Shown: positions 20,502 through 31,873, counted from the first letter of the stretch. The stretch: DNA of 64,000 nucleotides from Microtetraspora niveoalba (GCF_001570405.1 NZ_BBYM01000017.1:62001-126000), one strand, 5' to 3'. The notes: generated from the letters alone by a model not told the origin. Numbers and translations are program-made.

Positions 20502-20909
20502 TCAGTCGATGACCGCGGTGGCCTCGACCTCGACCAGATGGTCAGGTGCGGCCAGCGCCGCGACACCCAGCAGCGTGCCCGGCGGCACCGGGGTGACCCC
20601 GAGCTTGGCGGCCGCCCGAGCGACCCCCTCCAGGAACAGGGGCATCTTGTCGGGGGTCCAGTCGACGACGTAGACGGTGAGTTTCGCCACGTCGTCGAAG
20701 GAACCGCCGGCCTCGGCCAGGGCGATGCCGATGTTGAGATAGCACTGCTCGACCTGGGCGGCGAGGTCGCCCGCGCCGACCGTGACCCCGTCGGCGTCCC
20801 ACGCGACCTGCCCGGCGACGAAGACCAGCTTCGAGCCGGACGCGATCGACACCTGCCGGTAGGCGTCGATCTCCGGCAGTCCGCTGGGGTTCACCAGGGT
20901 GATGGCCAT
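20502..20909 (-). CDS. RidA/YjgF-family protein without the catalytic arginine
   Basis: A 135-residue YjgF/YER057c/UK114 fold protein, normally a trimer. SKLVFVAGQVAWDADG, AQVEQCYLNIGIALAEAGGSFDDVAKLTVYVVD and the end HLVEVEATAVID are family hallmarks. In RidA enimine deaminases an Arg near residue 105 binds the substrate carboxylate; here that segment reads PPGTLLGVAALA with no Arg, as in the Rid subgroups of unknown activity. ATG 20909 follows AAGGAGGA, a strong ribosome-binding site. It is divergent from an HxlR regulator that may control it. Confidence 0.88.
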   Translation of the reverse strand: MAITLVNPSGLPEIDAYRQVSIASGSKLVFVAGQVAWDADGVTVGAGDLAAQVEQCYLNIGIALAEAGGSFDDVAKLTVYVVDWTPDKMPLFLEGVARAAAKLGVTPVPPGTLLGVAALAAPDHLVEVEATAVID

Positions 20910-20980
20910 GCCGCATTCCTCCTTGTCATGAGAGCCCGCGGGCTCGCTTCCACCGAACCGAGACGCTCATGGTCTCTTGT

Positions 20981-20999
20981 GGTTACTCAGGAACCGTAA
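20981..20999. promoter_or_regulatory. Candidate operator between ridA-like and hxlR-like genes
   Basis: GGTTACTCAGGAACC and the overlapping TTAC-N9-GTAA form imperfect dyads in the divergent gap. HxlR regulators usually bind such dyads beside their own gene. Confidence 0.35.
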
Positions 21000-21051
21000 G
21001 AGAGTGGCCGATGACATGGAAGAACGCACTTTTCAGTGACTGGGGCACCTG

Positions 21052-21432
21052 ATGGTGACAAAGCAGCTCAGAGGCTCAGTGGACGATGCGGACCTTCTGC
21101 GCGCGGATTCTTTGGCACGGGAGATCTTCTCGGACGTCGCCAACAAGTGGGCGTTCCTGATCATCGAGTCTCTCGGTGAAGGAACGCTGCGCTTCAGCGA
21201 ACTGCGGAACGAGATCGAGGGCATCAGCCACAAGATGCTCACCCAGAATCTGCGCATGCTGGAGCGCAACGGCCTGGTCGAGCGGACCGTGCACCCGACC
21301 GTGCCGCCGCGGGTCGAGTACACCCTCACTGAGGCGGGCCAGGGCCTGCGCGCGACCGTCGACGGAATGTGCGCCTGGACCCACCGGTACCTCGGTCACA
21401 TCGAGGCCTCTCGCCGCCGTTTCGACGCCTGA
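21052..21432 (+). CDS. HxlR-family winged-helix regulator
   Basis: A 126-residue DNA-binding protein. The HxlR pattern is present: FSDVANKWAFLIIESLGEGTLRFSELRNEIEGISHKMLTQNLRMLERNGLVERTVHPTVPPRVEYTLTEAG, that is helix, recognition helix and wing. Many HxlR members have an N-terminal redox cysteine; this protein has a single Cys near residue 108 (DGMCAWTHR) and none before the helix-turn-helix, so a thiol switch of that type is unlikely. It is divergent from the RidA-like gene, its most probable target besides itself. Confidence 0.9.
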   Translation: MVTKQLRGSVDDADLLRADSLAREIFSDVANKWAFLIIESLGEGTLRFSELRNEIEGISHKMLTQNLRMLERNGLVERTVHPTVPPRVEYTLTEAGQGLRATVDGMCAWTHRYLGHIEASRRRFDA

Positions 21433-21562
21433 CGGGGCGGAGCACTCGCACGCGACCGCCGTCGGCCGGGTCCCACCTCGGCGGTTCCTCGTCGTGCCGG
21501 CACGGGCCGCGGAAGAGGCCCCCTCGGCGCCTCCAGTAGGTACGGCCTCGGGGGAGGCGGGT

Positions 21563-21900
21563 GGCTTCAGGCGGCTTCCGTCCTGGGGGAGCGGCGGGCG
21601 GCCTCAGGCGGGCTGCGCGGTACAGGAGCGGCGGGTGGTTTTCAGGTGGGTTCTGCCGCCCCGGAGCGGCGTTTGTTTCAGGCGGGCTCCGCGGTACGGG
21701 AGCGCCGTGGCGGTTTCAGGCGGGCTCCGCGGTACGGGAGCGCCGTGGCGGTTTCAGGCGGGTTCCGCCGTACGGGAGCGGCGGGTGGTTTCAGGTGGGT
21801 TCTGCCCTCCGGGAGCGGTGGGCGGGTTCAGGCGGGTTCCGCCGTATGGTCAGGCGGGTGGTTTCAGGCGTTCCGCCGTACGGGAACGGCGGGCGGCCCG
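21563..21900. repeat. Minisatellite of about nine 36-39 bp hairpin units
   Basis: Units starting TTTCAGGCGGG recur at 21566, 21603, 21640, 21676, 21714, 21752, 21789 and 21826, then decay to about 21900. The copies at 21676 and 21714 are identical over 38 bp. Most units contain a small inverted repeat such as GCTCC/GGAGC around a GTACG centre. The array fills the 417-bp gap between the convergent hxlR-like and DUF4126 genes and runs about 50 bp into the 3' end of the latter. The unit length is not a multiple of three, so it is not a coding repeat. Confidence 0.85.
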
Positions 21901-22464
21901 GTGGCGGCGCACACGGCGGAGGAGCCGCCAGCCGACGAAGACGAGGACCGCGACCGCGACGACGACCAGCACCGGCAGGAAGATGGCGATGAGGCTCATG
22001 CCGAGCGCGCCCGCGTCCTCGACGGTGCTGACCACCGGGGCGCCCACCCCGGCGGTGGTGACGTTCACCACCGGGCGGGCGCTCGCCTTGACGGCGTGGA
22101 CCACGAGGGCGACGGCGATGCCGAGGATCCAGCCGACGGCGGGATGCTCCGCCATCCAGGCCGAGTTGTCCAGCTCGGCGGCGGCCGCCGTGGCGCTGAA
22201 GACCACGCCCCCGGAGGCGGGGCGCACCGCCGTCTGGATGATGTCGTTGACGTGATCGACGACCGGCACCTTGTCGAGCACGATCTCCGCGACGAGGAGC
22301 ACGGCGACGATCAGCAGGACCCAGCCGTTGGAGAGCCACTCGTAGCCTTGCGGGAGCCGTACGGCATCGGTGAAGTGGGCCACCAGCCCGACGACGAGCA
22401 GCGGGATGTAGGCGTTGAGCCCGGCGGCGGTGGACAGGCCGAGCCCGGTGAGTGCGGCGAACAT
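21850..22464 (-). CDS. DUF4126-family membrane protein
   Basis: A 204-residue protein with about five hydrophobic segments. The start FAALTGLGLSTAAGLNAYIPLLVVGL, the middle LDKVPVVDHVNDIIQTAVRPASG and the segment HAVKASARPVVNVTTAGVGAPVVSTVEDAG are the DUF4126 signature. Function is unknown. The last 25 residues are Arg-rich and are encoded by degenerate units of the minisatellite, so the C-terminus may vary between strains. ATG 22464 lies close behind GGAGGGG; GTG 22467 is an alternative. Confidence 0.85.
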   Translation of the reverse strand: MFAALTGLGLSTAAGLNAYIPLLVVGLVAHFTDAVRLPQGYEWLSNGWVLLIVAVLLVAEIVLDKVPVVDHVNDIIQTAVRPASGGVVFSATAAAAELDNSAWMAEHPAVGWILGIAVALVVHAVKASARPVVNVTTAGVGAPVVSTVEDAGALGMSLIAIFLPVLVVVAVAVLVFVGWRLLRRVRRHRAARRSRTAERLKPPA

Positions 22465-22696
22465 CACCCCTCCAACGAAAACGTCCGCGTGCCGGTGCCC
22501 GGAAGCGCGCGGAAATCCGGCAGGAGACCATCATCCCCGGTGGGCGGAGCGCCGCGGGCGGCCGCCGGGGTGAGGCCGGCGGCCGCCGTGCGCGAGAGGT
22601 CTTCCTGGGCCAGGGCACGTGGATCGGGAGCGGTGGCCGGCCCCGCGGGGATCGCAGGTCCGGGGGCCGGTGGTCGCCGCTGGGCGGAGGGGGGTG

Positions 22697-23434
22697 TCAC
22701 ATGCCGAGGGCGGGACGCGAGGGGGGAAGGTCGAAGTCGTCGTTCCGCATGCGGAGCAGCGCGTACGACGCTCCGGCGAAGCCGGCCGCGGCGACGAGCA
22801 GACCGACGCCCTGGGCGACATGGCCGGGCAGGAACGGATGGGTGAGGCCGCCCACGGCCAGGGCGAGCCCCATCCAGGCAGGGGCGACGCGGCTGCGCCA
22901 CAGCGCGAGGCCCAGCAGCAGCAGGCCGACGACGATGCCCACGATGAAAAGGAGGCCTCCGAGGAGTTGCAGCGGCTCGTTCTCGGTCAGGTCGGAGAGC
23001 CTGGTCATGACGGCGGCGTCGAGCCCGTCCCGGACGGTGAGGTACGCGAGGCGGTTGCCCCCGATGATCAGCGCGATGCCGGAGAAGGAGCCGAGCAGCG
23101 AGATGAAGCCCCCGAACGAGGCGAGCCGCGGGGCGCCCCGCCGGGCCGCCCAGACCACCGCGAACGTGGCGGCGGGGAGCCCGACGACGAAAACGGCGCC
23201 GACGTACTGAAGGACGCCGGCGAGCTCCTGATGGGCCTCGTACGCGGCGAGGGTGTCGGCGAAGGGCGCCCCTCCGTCGACCGGACTGAGCAGGTAGTAG
23301 ACGGCCTGGCCGAGCATGGGCAGCGGTGCGATCACCGCGAGAAGGACGCGCCAGAAGCCGCGCACGTCGCGGGGAGGCGCGGTCGGCGACGAGTCGGCGC
23401 CCGTCGCGGAATCGGGTCGGATATCGGGTTGCAC
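22697..23434 (-). CDS. Hypothetical six-helix membrane protein
   Basis: A 245-residue integral membrane protein with a soluble N-terminus of about 30 residues and six hydrophobic segments (near 35-55, 80-105, 118-138, 170-195, 200-215 and 220-235). I do not recognise a named family; the pattern recalls DUF4386-type membrane proteins. GTG 23434 is chosen because GGAGGA stands four bases upstream. An in-frame ATG at 23617 would add 61 residues of low-complexity Pro/Arg sequence and is less likely. It is divergent from a histidine kinase gene. Confidence 0.75.
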   Translation of the reverse strand: MQPDIRPDSATGADSSPTAPPRDVRGFWRVLLAVIAPLPMLGQAVYYLLSPVDGGAPFADTLAAYEAHQELAGVLQYVGAVFVVGLPAATFAVVWAARRGAPRLASFGGFISLLGSFSGIALIIGGNRLAYLTVRDGLDAAVMTRLSDLTENEPLQLLGGLLFIVGIVVGLLLLGLALWRSRVAPAWMGLALAVGGLTHPFLPGHVAQGVGLLVAAAGFAGASYALLRMRNDDFDLPPSRPALGM

Positions 23435-23655
23435 GGTGTCCTCCGGGATGGGTGTCGTTCCTGCTGGGGGCGGAGCTTCCTCGGGTCGAAGCGAGCGGCG
23501 CCGCGGTCGCGCGGGCCTCCCGTCGTTCGGAGCATGGAAGGCGAGCGCCCCCGCCGTCGTGGGCGCGAGACCCCGGGAACGGTCCCAGACGCTCCCAGGC
23601 GAGATGGGAGCGCGCACCCATGGTCATCGGGCCCCGCGGCCCCGATGATGGGCGC

Positions 23656-25620
23656 ATGGCGGTGAAGCGGGCCGGACCAGTCGCGGTGGTCGCGGTCACA
23701 GGTCTCCTGGACGCCGCGACCTGGGCGTCGTGGTTCGCGGGCGGACTCACCCTGGCCGACGCGGCCGATTCGTACCTGCTGACCAACAGCGCGATATCGG
23801 TGACGTTCACGGCCTTCGGCGCGCTGGTGCTGGCCCACCGGCCGCGGCACCGGATCGGGCTGCTGTTCGTCGCCTACGGAGCCTGCTACACCGTGAGCGT
23901 GGCCTGCCTCGGCCTGCTGTCGGGAGTCTTCACGCTGCCGCCCGGCTGGGAGCGGGCCGTCGACCTCGTCGGCATCACCGTATGGATCCCGGCGCCGGTG
24001 GTCTGCCTGCCCCTGATCCTGCAGCTCTTCCCCGACGGCCGGCCGCTGTCCCCCCGGTGGCGCCCACTGGCGGTGGTGACGCCCGCGCTGGCCCTACTCG
24101 CCCCGGCGGTGACGCTGCAGCCGGGCGGCGACACGGGCGAGCCGACGGCCGATCACAGCCCGCTGCTGCCCGCGGCCATGGGGCGGGTGGCGGCGGCCCT
24201 GGTGCCCGTGTTCGCCGCCGCCGCGGCTCTGGCGCTGCTGGGCGGCCTCATCGCGCTCGGACTGCGGGCCCGGCGGTCCCGGGGCGCGGAGCGGCTCCAG
24301 GTGATGTGGCTCCTGTGGGCGGTGCTGCTCTTCGTGGTGCTGAACCTGCAGCGCATCGTCACCACCGACGGCCCGGTCCTGTTCCTGCTCACCCTGCCGC
24401 TGATCCCCGCGGCCGCCACGGTGGCGATCGTGCGCCACCGGCTCTACGACATCCGGCTGATCATCAACCGCTCCCTGGTGTACGGCGTGCTCACCGTGGG
24501 CGTGGTGGGGGCGTACCTGGGCATCGTCGCGGGCGTGGCGCCGCTGGCCCACGACTGGCTGTCGGCGAGTCCGCTGGTCGCGACCGGCCTGATCGCGATG
24601 GCGTTCGCCCCGGCTCGATCCGCCCTCCAGTCTTTCGTGGACCGGCTGATGTACGGCCGCCGGCGCGACCCCGCCGAGGCGGCCGCGCGGGTGGGGTCGC
24701 GTCTGACGGCGGGGCTGGACGGGGTGCTCACCGCGGTCTGCGAGGCGCTGCGCCTGCCTTACGCGGCCGTGCGATCCGACGGCCGCCTGATCGCGACCTG
24801 CGGAAGCCCCACGCCCGCCTGGCATGTGGTGGCGCTGGAGGTGGCCGAAGGGGAGCGGGCCGAGCTTCTCGTCGGGCTGCGTGCGGGCGAGGCGCGGTTG
24901 TCCGCCGCCGACCGGCGCGCCCTGGACCTGCTGGCGGCGCCGGTCGGACTCGCCCTCCAGTCGGTACGCCTGTCGGAGCGGCTTCGCGAGTCGCGCAGGC
25001 AGATCGTGGCGGCCAGGGAGGAGGAGCGGCGGCGGCTGCGCCGCGACCTGCACGACGGCCTGGGCAGCGCGCTGGCCGCGGTCACCCTCAAGGCGGACGC
25101 GGCGCACAACCTGCTGCGGAGCGACCCGTCCCACTGCGGGCGGCTGCTGCTCGACCTGCGCGGCGATCTCACCGACGCGATCGCGGACATCCGGCGGCTG
25201 GTCTACGACCTGCGCCCGCCCGACCTGGACGAGTTGGGGCTCGCCGGAGCGCTGCGGCAGCGCGCCCAGCAGTCCTGGCGTCGCGACCACGCCGGGTTCG
25301 TGGTCACCGTGGACGTCCCCGACGACCTGCCGCCGCTGCCCGCCGCCGTCGAGGTCACCGCGTACCGGATCGCCACCGAGGCGGTCACGAACGCCCTGCG
25401 CCACAGCCGGGCGAGCACCTGCAGGGTCTCGCTGCGCGCGGACGACGCGCTGCATCTGGAGGTCCGCGACGACGGCGCCGGCCTCTCCGGCGCCTGGACC
25501 CACGGCGTGGGCCTGCGCTCGATGCGCGAGCGCGCCGCGGAGCTGGGCGGGACGCTCACCGCCGGACCGACGAACCAGGGGGGCCTCGTCCATGCCCTGC
25601 TGCCATTGGAGAGCGCATGA
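23656..25620 (+). CDS. NarL-type sensor histidine kinase
   Basis: A 654-residue membrane sensor. About eight hydrophobic segments fill residues 8-320 and include AIVRHRLYDIRLIINRSLVYG, a motif seen just before the last helices of this actinobacterial kinase group. A GAF-like stretch follows (about 350-445), then a HisKA_3 domain with the phospho-acceptor His466 in LRRDLHDGLGSALA and an HATPase_c domain with EAVTNALRHS and DDGAGL. The signal sensed is unknown. ATG 23656 lies six bases after GATGAT, a weaker form of the leaderless -10 box. The cognate regulator overlaps its stop. Confidence 0.92.
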   Translation: MAVKRAGPVAVVAVTGLLDAATWASWFAGGLTLADAADSYLLTNSAISVTFTAFGALVLAHRPRHRIGLLFVAYGACYTVSVACLGLLSGVFTLPPGWERAVDLVGITVWIPAPVVCLPLILQLFPDGRPLSPRWRPLAVVTPALALLAPAVTLQPGGDTGEPTADHSPLLPAAMGRVAAALVPVFAAAAALALLGGLIALGLRARRSRGAERLQVMWLLWAVLLFVVLNLQRIVTTDGPVLFLLTLPLIPAAATVAIVRHRLYDIRLIINRSLVYGVLTVGVVGAYLGIVAGVAPLAHDWLSASPLVATGLIAMAFAPARSALQSFVDRLMYGRRRDPAEAAARVGSRLTAGLDGVLTAVCEALRLPYAAVRSDGRLIATCGSPTPAWHVVALEVAEGERAELLVGLRAGEARLSAADRRALDLLAAPVGLALQSVRLSERLRESRRQIVAAREEERRRLRRDLHDGLGSALAAVTLKADAAHNLLRSDPSHCGRLLLDLRGDLTDAIADIRRLVYDLRPPDLDELGLAGALRQRAQQSWRRDHAGFVVTVDVPDDLPPLPAAVEVTAYRIATEAVTNALRHSRASTCRVSLRADDALHLEVRDDGAGLSGAWTHGVGLRSMRERAAELGGTLTAGPTNQGGLVHALLPLESA

Positions 25621-26288
25621 CCGCCGACGGCCCGATCCGCATCGTCGTGGTGGACGATCATCCGCTGATGCGCGAGGGATTGCGCGCTCTGGTCGCCTCC
25701 CTGCCCGACATCGACGTCGTGGGGGAGGCCGGCGACGGCGAGGCCGCCCGCCGCGAAGCCCTGCTCACCGCCCCCGACGTCGTGGTCATGGACCTCCACA
25801 TGCCCGGGACCAACGGCGTGGAGGCCACCCGTGCGATTCTGCGGAGCGCGCCGTCGACCCGGGTCCTCGTGCTGACCATGTTCGAGGACGACGAGTCGGT
25901 CTTCGGGGCCATGCGGGCCGGAGCCTCGGGCTATCTCGTCAAGGGGGCGCGACAGGACGAGATAGTCCGGGCGATCTGCTCGGTCGCCGCGGGGCACGCC
26001 GTCTTCGGCCCGAGCGTCGCGCGCCGGATCATCGACTTCTTCGCCGGGGCGTCCCGGCCCGTACCGGCCGCCGAGCCCTTCCCCGAGCTCACCGCGCGTG
26101 AGCGCGAGGTCCTCGACCTGATCGCCGCCGGTCACGCGAACTCCGCGATCGCCCGGCGCCTCGTCATCAGCGTCAAGACCGTCAGCAACCACATTTCGGC
26201 GATATTCGCCAAGTTGCGGGTCGCGGACCGGGCCGAGGCCATCGTCCGCGCCCGCCAGGCGGGCCTCGGCGCAGAACCGCGACCGTGA
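25617..26288 (+). CDS. NarL/LuxR-type response regulator
   Basis: A 223-residue transcription factor. The receiver domain has Asp59 in VVVMDLHMP as phosphorylation site and Lys near 110 in GYLVKGARQ. The C-terminal LuxR helix-turn-helix reads FPELTAREREVLDLIAAGHANSAIARRLVISVKTVSNHI. ATG overlaps the kinase stop as ATGA, so the pair is co-translated. Targets are unknown; the divergent membrane protein gene at 22697 is a candidate. Confidence 0.94.
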   Translation: MTADGPIRIVVVDDHPLMREGLRALVASLPDIDVVGEAGDGEAARREALLTAPDVVVMDLHMPGTNGVEATRAILRSAPSTRVLVLTMFEDDESVFGAMRAGASGYLVKGARQDEIVRAICSVAAGHAVFGPSVARRIIDFFAGASRPVPAAEPFPELTAREREVLDLIAAGHANSAIARRLVISVKTVSNHISAIFAKLRVADRAEAIVRARQAGLGAEPRP

Positions 26289-26379
26289 CGCGTGCCCGGC
26301 TCGCTTCCCGCACGGATCCCGCGACCGCGACCCGCCGCTTTCCGCACCGTCTTTCCGCCCCGTCGCCCCGTCGCCCCGG

Positions 26380-26463
26380 CAACCGGAACGAACCGGTCGC
26401 GTCGGGCCGGGAACGGAACGAACCGGTCGCGTCGGACCGGCAACCGGAACGAACCGGTCGCCG
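26380..26463. repeat. 30-31 bp minisatellite, three copies
   Basis: GGAACGAACCGGTCGC occurs at 26385, 26415 and 26446 with closely similar flanks. Each copy contains the palindrome ACCGGT. It lies between the response regulator and the convergent monooxygenase gene. Confidence 0.8.
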
Positions 26464-26483
26464 GGGCGATCAGGAGGGGGCGA

Positions 26484-27638
26484 TCAGGAGCCGGTGATGC
26501 CGCGGAGCCGCTCGACCGCTCCGGCGTACCCCTCGATCATCTCGTAGACCACCTGGCGGGCCGGTTTGACCTGGTTCATCTGGCCGACGACCTGCCCGAC
26601 GAAGTAGTTCGCCAGCTCGCGCGCGCCCGAAGCCCCCGCCTCGGCGGCCCGCCCCACCCGGGCCATCGCCGCCTCGGCGAGCAGCAACTGGAGCGGCATG
26701 CCGAGCGGGCCGGGGCTCTCCGGCGCGCCGTCCCATTCCTCCGTCCAGGCGGACCTGAGCTGACGGGCGGGCTTGCCGGTACGCGAGCGCGACCTGACGG
26801 TGTCGCGGGAGGTCGCCGCGAGCATCTTGCCCTTCACGGCCGGAGGCGTCTCGGCCTCGTCCGTGGTGAGCCACACAGAGCCGCACCACACGCCCTCCGC
26901 GCCGAGCGCGAGCGCCGCGGCGACCTGGCGGCCGTCGGCGATGCCGCCCGCGGCGAGTACGGGGACCGGCGCCACCGCGTCCACGACCTGGGGGACCAGG
27001 ACCATCGTGGAGATCTCACCGGTGTGCCCGCCCGCCTCGGTGCCCTGGGCGACGATGATGTCCGCTCCCGCCGCCACCTGCCGTTTCGCGTGTTCCACGG
27101 TGCCGACGAGCGCCGCGACCGGCACCCCGGCCGCCCGCGCCCGCTCGACCATCTCGGGAGGCGGCGGCCCGAGTGCGCTGGCGATCAGGCCGATGGGGTG
27201 CTTGAGCGCGACGTCGATGAGCCGGGTCGCGCCTTCGTGCGTGACCCTCCGGCCCACGTCGGACCCGTCGGCGGCGCCTCCGATCCCGACGCCTCCGAAG
27301 TCACCGGGACCGCCGGAGACGGCGACGCCGTACTTGCGGAACAGGTGGTCGACGAAGTCGCGGTGCGCCTCGGGGATGAGGTCCGGCAGGCGCGCTGCCG
27401 GATCCGTCGCGGCCGCGTCGATCTTGCCCGGGACCAGCACGTCCACGCCGTACGGCCGGCCGCCGACCTGGGCGTCGATCCAGGTCAGCTCCTCGTCCAG
27501 CCGCTCGGGCGTGTACGCGACGGCGCCGAGGACCCCGAAGCCGCCCGCGTTGGTGACCGCGGCCACCACGTCCCGGCAGTGGCTGAACGCGAACAGCGGG
27601 AACTCGACGCCGAACCGTTCGGTGAGGCTGGTGCGCAT
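26484..27638 (-). CDS. Nitronate monooxygenase-like flavoprotein
   Basis: A 384-residue FMN-binding TIM-barrel of the NMO / 2-nitropropane dioxygenase family. The order VTNAGGFGVLGA, IIVAQGTEAGGHTGEISTMVLVPQVVDAV, PVLAAGGIADGRQVAAALALGAEGVWCGS is diagnostic for the FMN phosphate and substrate sites. The His in EAGGHTG corresponds to the catalytic base of class I enzymes. It may oxidise nitronates or act on another small carbon acid; family members with other roles exist. It has a leaderless promoter and stands alone. Confidence 0.88.
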   Translation of the reverse strand: MRTSLTERFGVEFPLFAFSHCRDVVAAVTNAGGFGVLGAVAYTPERLDEELTWIDAQVGGRPYGVDVLVPGKIDAAATDPAARLPDLIPEAHRDFVDHLFRKYGVAVSGGPGDFGGVGIGGAADGSDVGRRVTHEGATRLIDVALKHPIGLIASALGPPPPEMVERARAAGVPVAALVGTVEHAKRQVAAGADIIVAQGTEAGGHTGEISTMVLVPQVVDAVAPVPVLAAGGIADGRQVAAALALGAEGVWCGSVWLTTDEAETPPAVKGKMLAATSRDTVRSRSRTGKPARQLRSAWTEEWDGAPESPGPLGMPLQLLLAEAAMARVGRAAEAGASGARELANYFVGQVVGQMNQVKPARQVVYEMIEGYAGAVERLRGITGS

Positions 27639-27644
27639 GCCGCG

Positions 27645-27650
27645 AACCTA
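27645..27650 (-). promoter_or_regulatory. -10 box of the leaderless monooxygenase gene
   Basis: On the minus strand TAGGTT is followed by six bases and then the ATG at 27638. Confidence 0.6.
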
Positions 27651-27750
27651 CGCCGCAGAACAACGTTCGGTCCAGGGGTGATCAGGCGTGCGCGGCGGAC
27701 GGCGCCGCGCCCGCGTCAGGTGCGGCCCCCGGGAGACGCCCCGGGCCGGG

Positions 27751-28467
27751 TCATTCGTTCGACGCGAGGAGCCGTACGGCGGGCTCTCCCGGCTCCCCGG
27801 CGTCCGGGCCGCCGTCCGGCCCGTGGGGCATGCCGCCGGGGCGCGGCGGGGTGTGCCAGCCCTCCTCGGGGGAGTACGTGCGGACGAGCCGCGCGGGCAC
27901 CCCGGCCACGACGGAGTGGTCGGGGAACTCGCCGCGCACGACCGCGCCCCCGGCCACCACCGACTGGCGGCCGAGCCGGGTGCCGGGCAGGATGATCGCC
28001 CCGGCGCCCAGCCAGGAGCCCGACCCGATCGAGACGGGGTTGTTGCGCGGCCACTGCCGTCCGATCGGCGTCTCGGGGTCGTCGTAGACGTGGTTCTGGT
28101 CGGTGATGTAGACGTACGGCCCGGTGAAGACGTCGTCGCCGATGTCGATCGACTGGTGGCCGACGATGTGGCTGCCCCTGCCGATCGAGCAGCCGCGCCC
28201 GATCCTGACGACGGAGCCGGGCCCGAGGTCGACGCCCGGCCCCATGCCCGCCGAGATCGAGACGCGCTCGCCGACGAGCGTGTGGTCGCCGATCTCGATC
28301 CACGCCTCCCCGAAGATCGCGCCGAGGGGGAAGGAGATGCAGGCGCCCTCGCCGAGCCGGCGGAACCGGTAGCCCGCGGGGGAGAGCGGGCTGACGGCCC
28401 CGGCGGCCTTCGCGTACGCCCAGCCACGGTGGAGCAAGCGGCCGACGGCACGCTTCACGATCGACAT
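27751..28467 (-). CDS. Acyltransferase with left-handed beta-helix (hexapeptide repeats)
   Basis: A 238-residue protein of the LbH acetyltransferase group. Hexapeptide turns run from about residue 50 to 190 (VGERVSISAGMGPGVDLGPGSVVRIGRG, then SIGSGSWLGAGAIILPGTRLGRQSVVAGGAVV). The His in VGHQSIDIGDDVF and the loop YITDQNHVYDDPETPIGRQ resemble the acceptor site of sugar O-acetyltransferases. The tail from 200 is low-complexity Pro/Gly. The acceptor is unknown, perhaps a cell-surface sugar. It is divergent from pyrG. Confidence 0.88.
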   Translation of the reverse strand: MSIVKRAVGRLLHRGWAYAKAAGAVSPLSPAGYRFRRLGEGACISFPLGAIFGEAWIEIGDHTLVGERVSISAGMGPGVDLGPGSVVRIGRGCSIGRGSHIVGHQSIDIGDDVFTGPYVYITDQNHVYDDPETPIGRQWPRNNPVSIGSGSWLGAGAIILPGTRLGRQSVVAGGAVVRGEFPDHSVVAGVPARLVRTYSPEEGWHTPPRPGGMPHGPDGGPDAGEPGEPAVRLLASNE

Positions 28468-28475
28468 AATGGGAC

Positions 28476-28481
28476 AAGTTA
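28476..28481 (-). promoter_or_regulatory. -10 box of the hexapeptide transferase gene
   Basis: On the minus strand TAACTT lies eight bases before the ATG at 28467. A GAGGAG further upstream is too distant to be the ribosome-binding site. Confidence 0.4.
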
Positions 28482-28524
28482 CTCCTCGGTCCAAGTGCGG
28501 GCTATGGCGGGTTCGTGCACGTAG

Positions 28525-30890
<2,366 letters not shown>

Positions 30891-30925
30891 GTCCGTAGGG
30901 GGACGTCCTGAGCGAGACGGAGGCC

Positions 30926-31837
30926 GTGCTGTCCAGCTACCTCGCCCATCTGGCGGTGGAGCGGGGCCTGGCCGCCAACACGCTCGCCTCCTACCGGCGT
31001 GACCTGCGGCGTTACGTGGACCATCTCCGGTCGCGCGGCCTCGACACGTTCGCCGACGTGGGCGAGGCCGACGTCGTCGCCTTCCTCACGGCGCTGCGAG
31101 AGGGCGACGAGCAGCATCCCGCGCTCGTCGCCAGCTCGGCCGCGCGGGCCGTGTCCGCCGTACGCGGCCTGCACCGGTTCGCGCTGCGCGAGGGGGTGGC
31201 CGGCCACGATCCGGCGCACGAGGTCCGCCCGCCGCGCCAGCTCCGCAGGCTGCCCAAGGCGATCACGGTCGCGGAGGTCGAGCGGCTCATCGCCGCGGCC
31301 GGCCCCGAGGACTCGCCGCTCGCCCTGCGCAACCGCGCCCTCCTGGAGGTGCTGTACGGCACCGGCGCCCGCATCTCCGAGGCGGTCGGCCTCGCCGTGG
31401 ACGACGTGTCGTTCGCAGCCGGGGCGGAGGACCAGGTACGGCTGCGCGGGAAGGGGGGACGGTCCAGGATCGTCCCCCTCGGGCGGTTCGCCCGCCAGGC
31501 GCTCGACGCGTACATGGTCAGGGCGCGGCCCCAGATCGCCGCACACGGCCGGGGCACCTCCGGCCTGTTCCTCAACGCCCGGGGCGGGCGGCTGACCCGT
31601 CAGGGGGCCTGGGAGGTCCTGCAGCAGGCCGCCGAACGCGCCGGGCTTTCCAGAGTTTCCCCGCATATGTTGCGACATTCGTTCGCAACGCATCTCCTGG
31701 ACGGCGGAGCCGACGTTAGGGTGGTGCAGGAATTGCTCGGCCACGCCTCGGTGACGACCACCCAGGTGTACACCCTGGTCACGGTCGACAAGCTCCGCGA
31801 GGTCTACGCGGCCGCCCATCCGCGCGCCCTGCGCTGA
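30926..31837 (+). CDS. xerD: Tyrosine site-specific recombinase XerD
   Basis: A 303-residue recombinase that would resolve chromosome dimers at dif. Catalytic residues are visible: Arg149 in [11 protein letters not shown], Lys176 in [10 protein letters not shown], His247 and Arg250 in [11 protein letters not shown], His273 in [11 protein letters not shown] and the nucleophile Tyr282. The N-terminal SAM-like domain covers residues 1-100. GTG 30926 is used here, but GGAGG lies only two bases before it, while CTG 30908 in the same frame is well spaced behind AGGGGGA and gives the longer N-terminus usual for XerD. The start is therefore open. Confidence 0.92.
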   Translation: MLSSYLAHLAVERGLAANTLASYRRDLRRYVDHLRSRGLDTFADVGEADVVAFLTALREGDEQHPALVASSAARAVSAVRGLHRFALREGVAGHDPAHEVRPPRQLRRLPKAITVAEVERLIAAAGPEDSPLALRNRALLEVLYGTGARISEAVGLAVDDVSFAAGAEDQVRLRGKGGRSRIVPLGRFARQALDAYMVRARPQIAAHGRGTSGLFLNARGGRLTRQGAWEVLQQAAERAGLSRVSPHMLRHSFATHLLDGGADVRVVQELLGHASVTTTQVYTLVTVDKLREVYAAAHPRALR

Positions 31838-31873
31838 AAAACGGCCGAATATCGCGTGTAAGGGCGCGGCGCC

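Noticed and set aside
21563-21900. CRISPR array
   Set aside because: The repeats are head-to-tail with no unique spacers and there are no cas genes.
30926-31837. Integrase of a mobile element
   Set aside because: The recombinase has XerD residues and length and sits in conserved core synteny, with no att duplications or phage genes.
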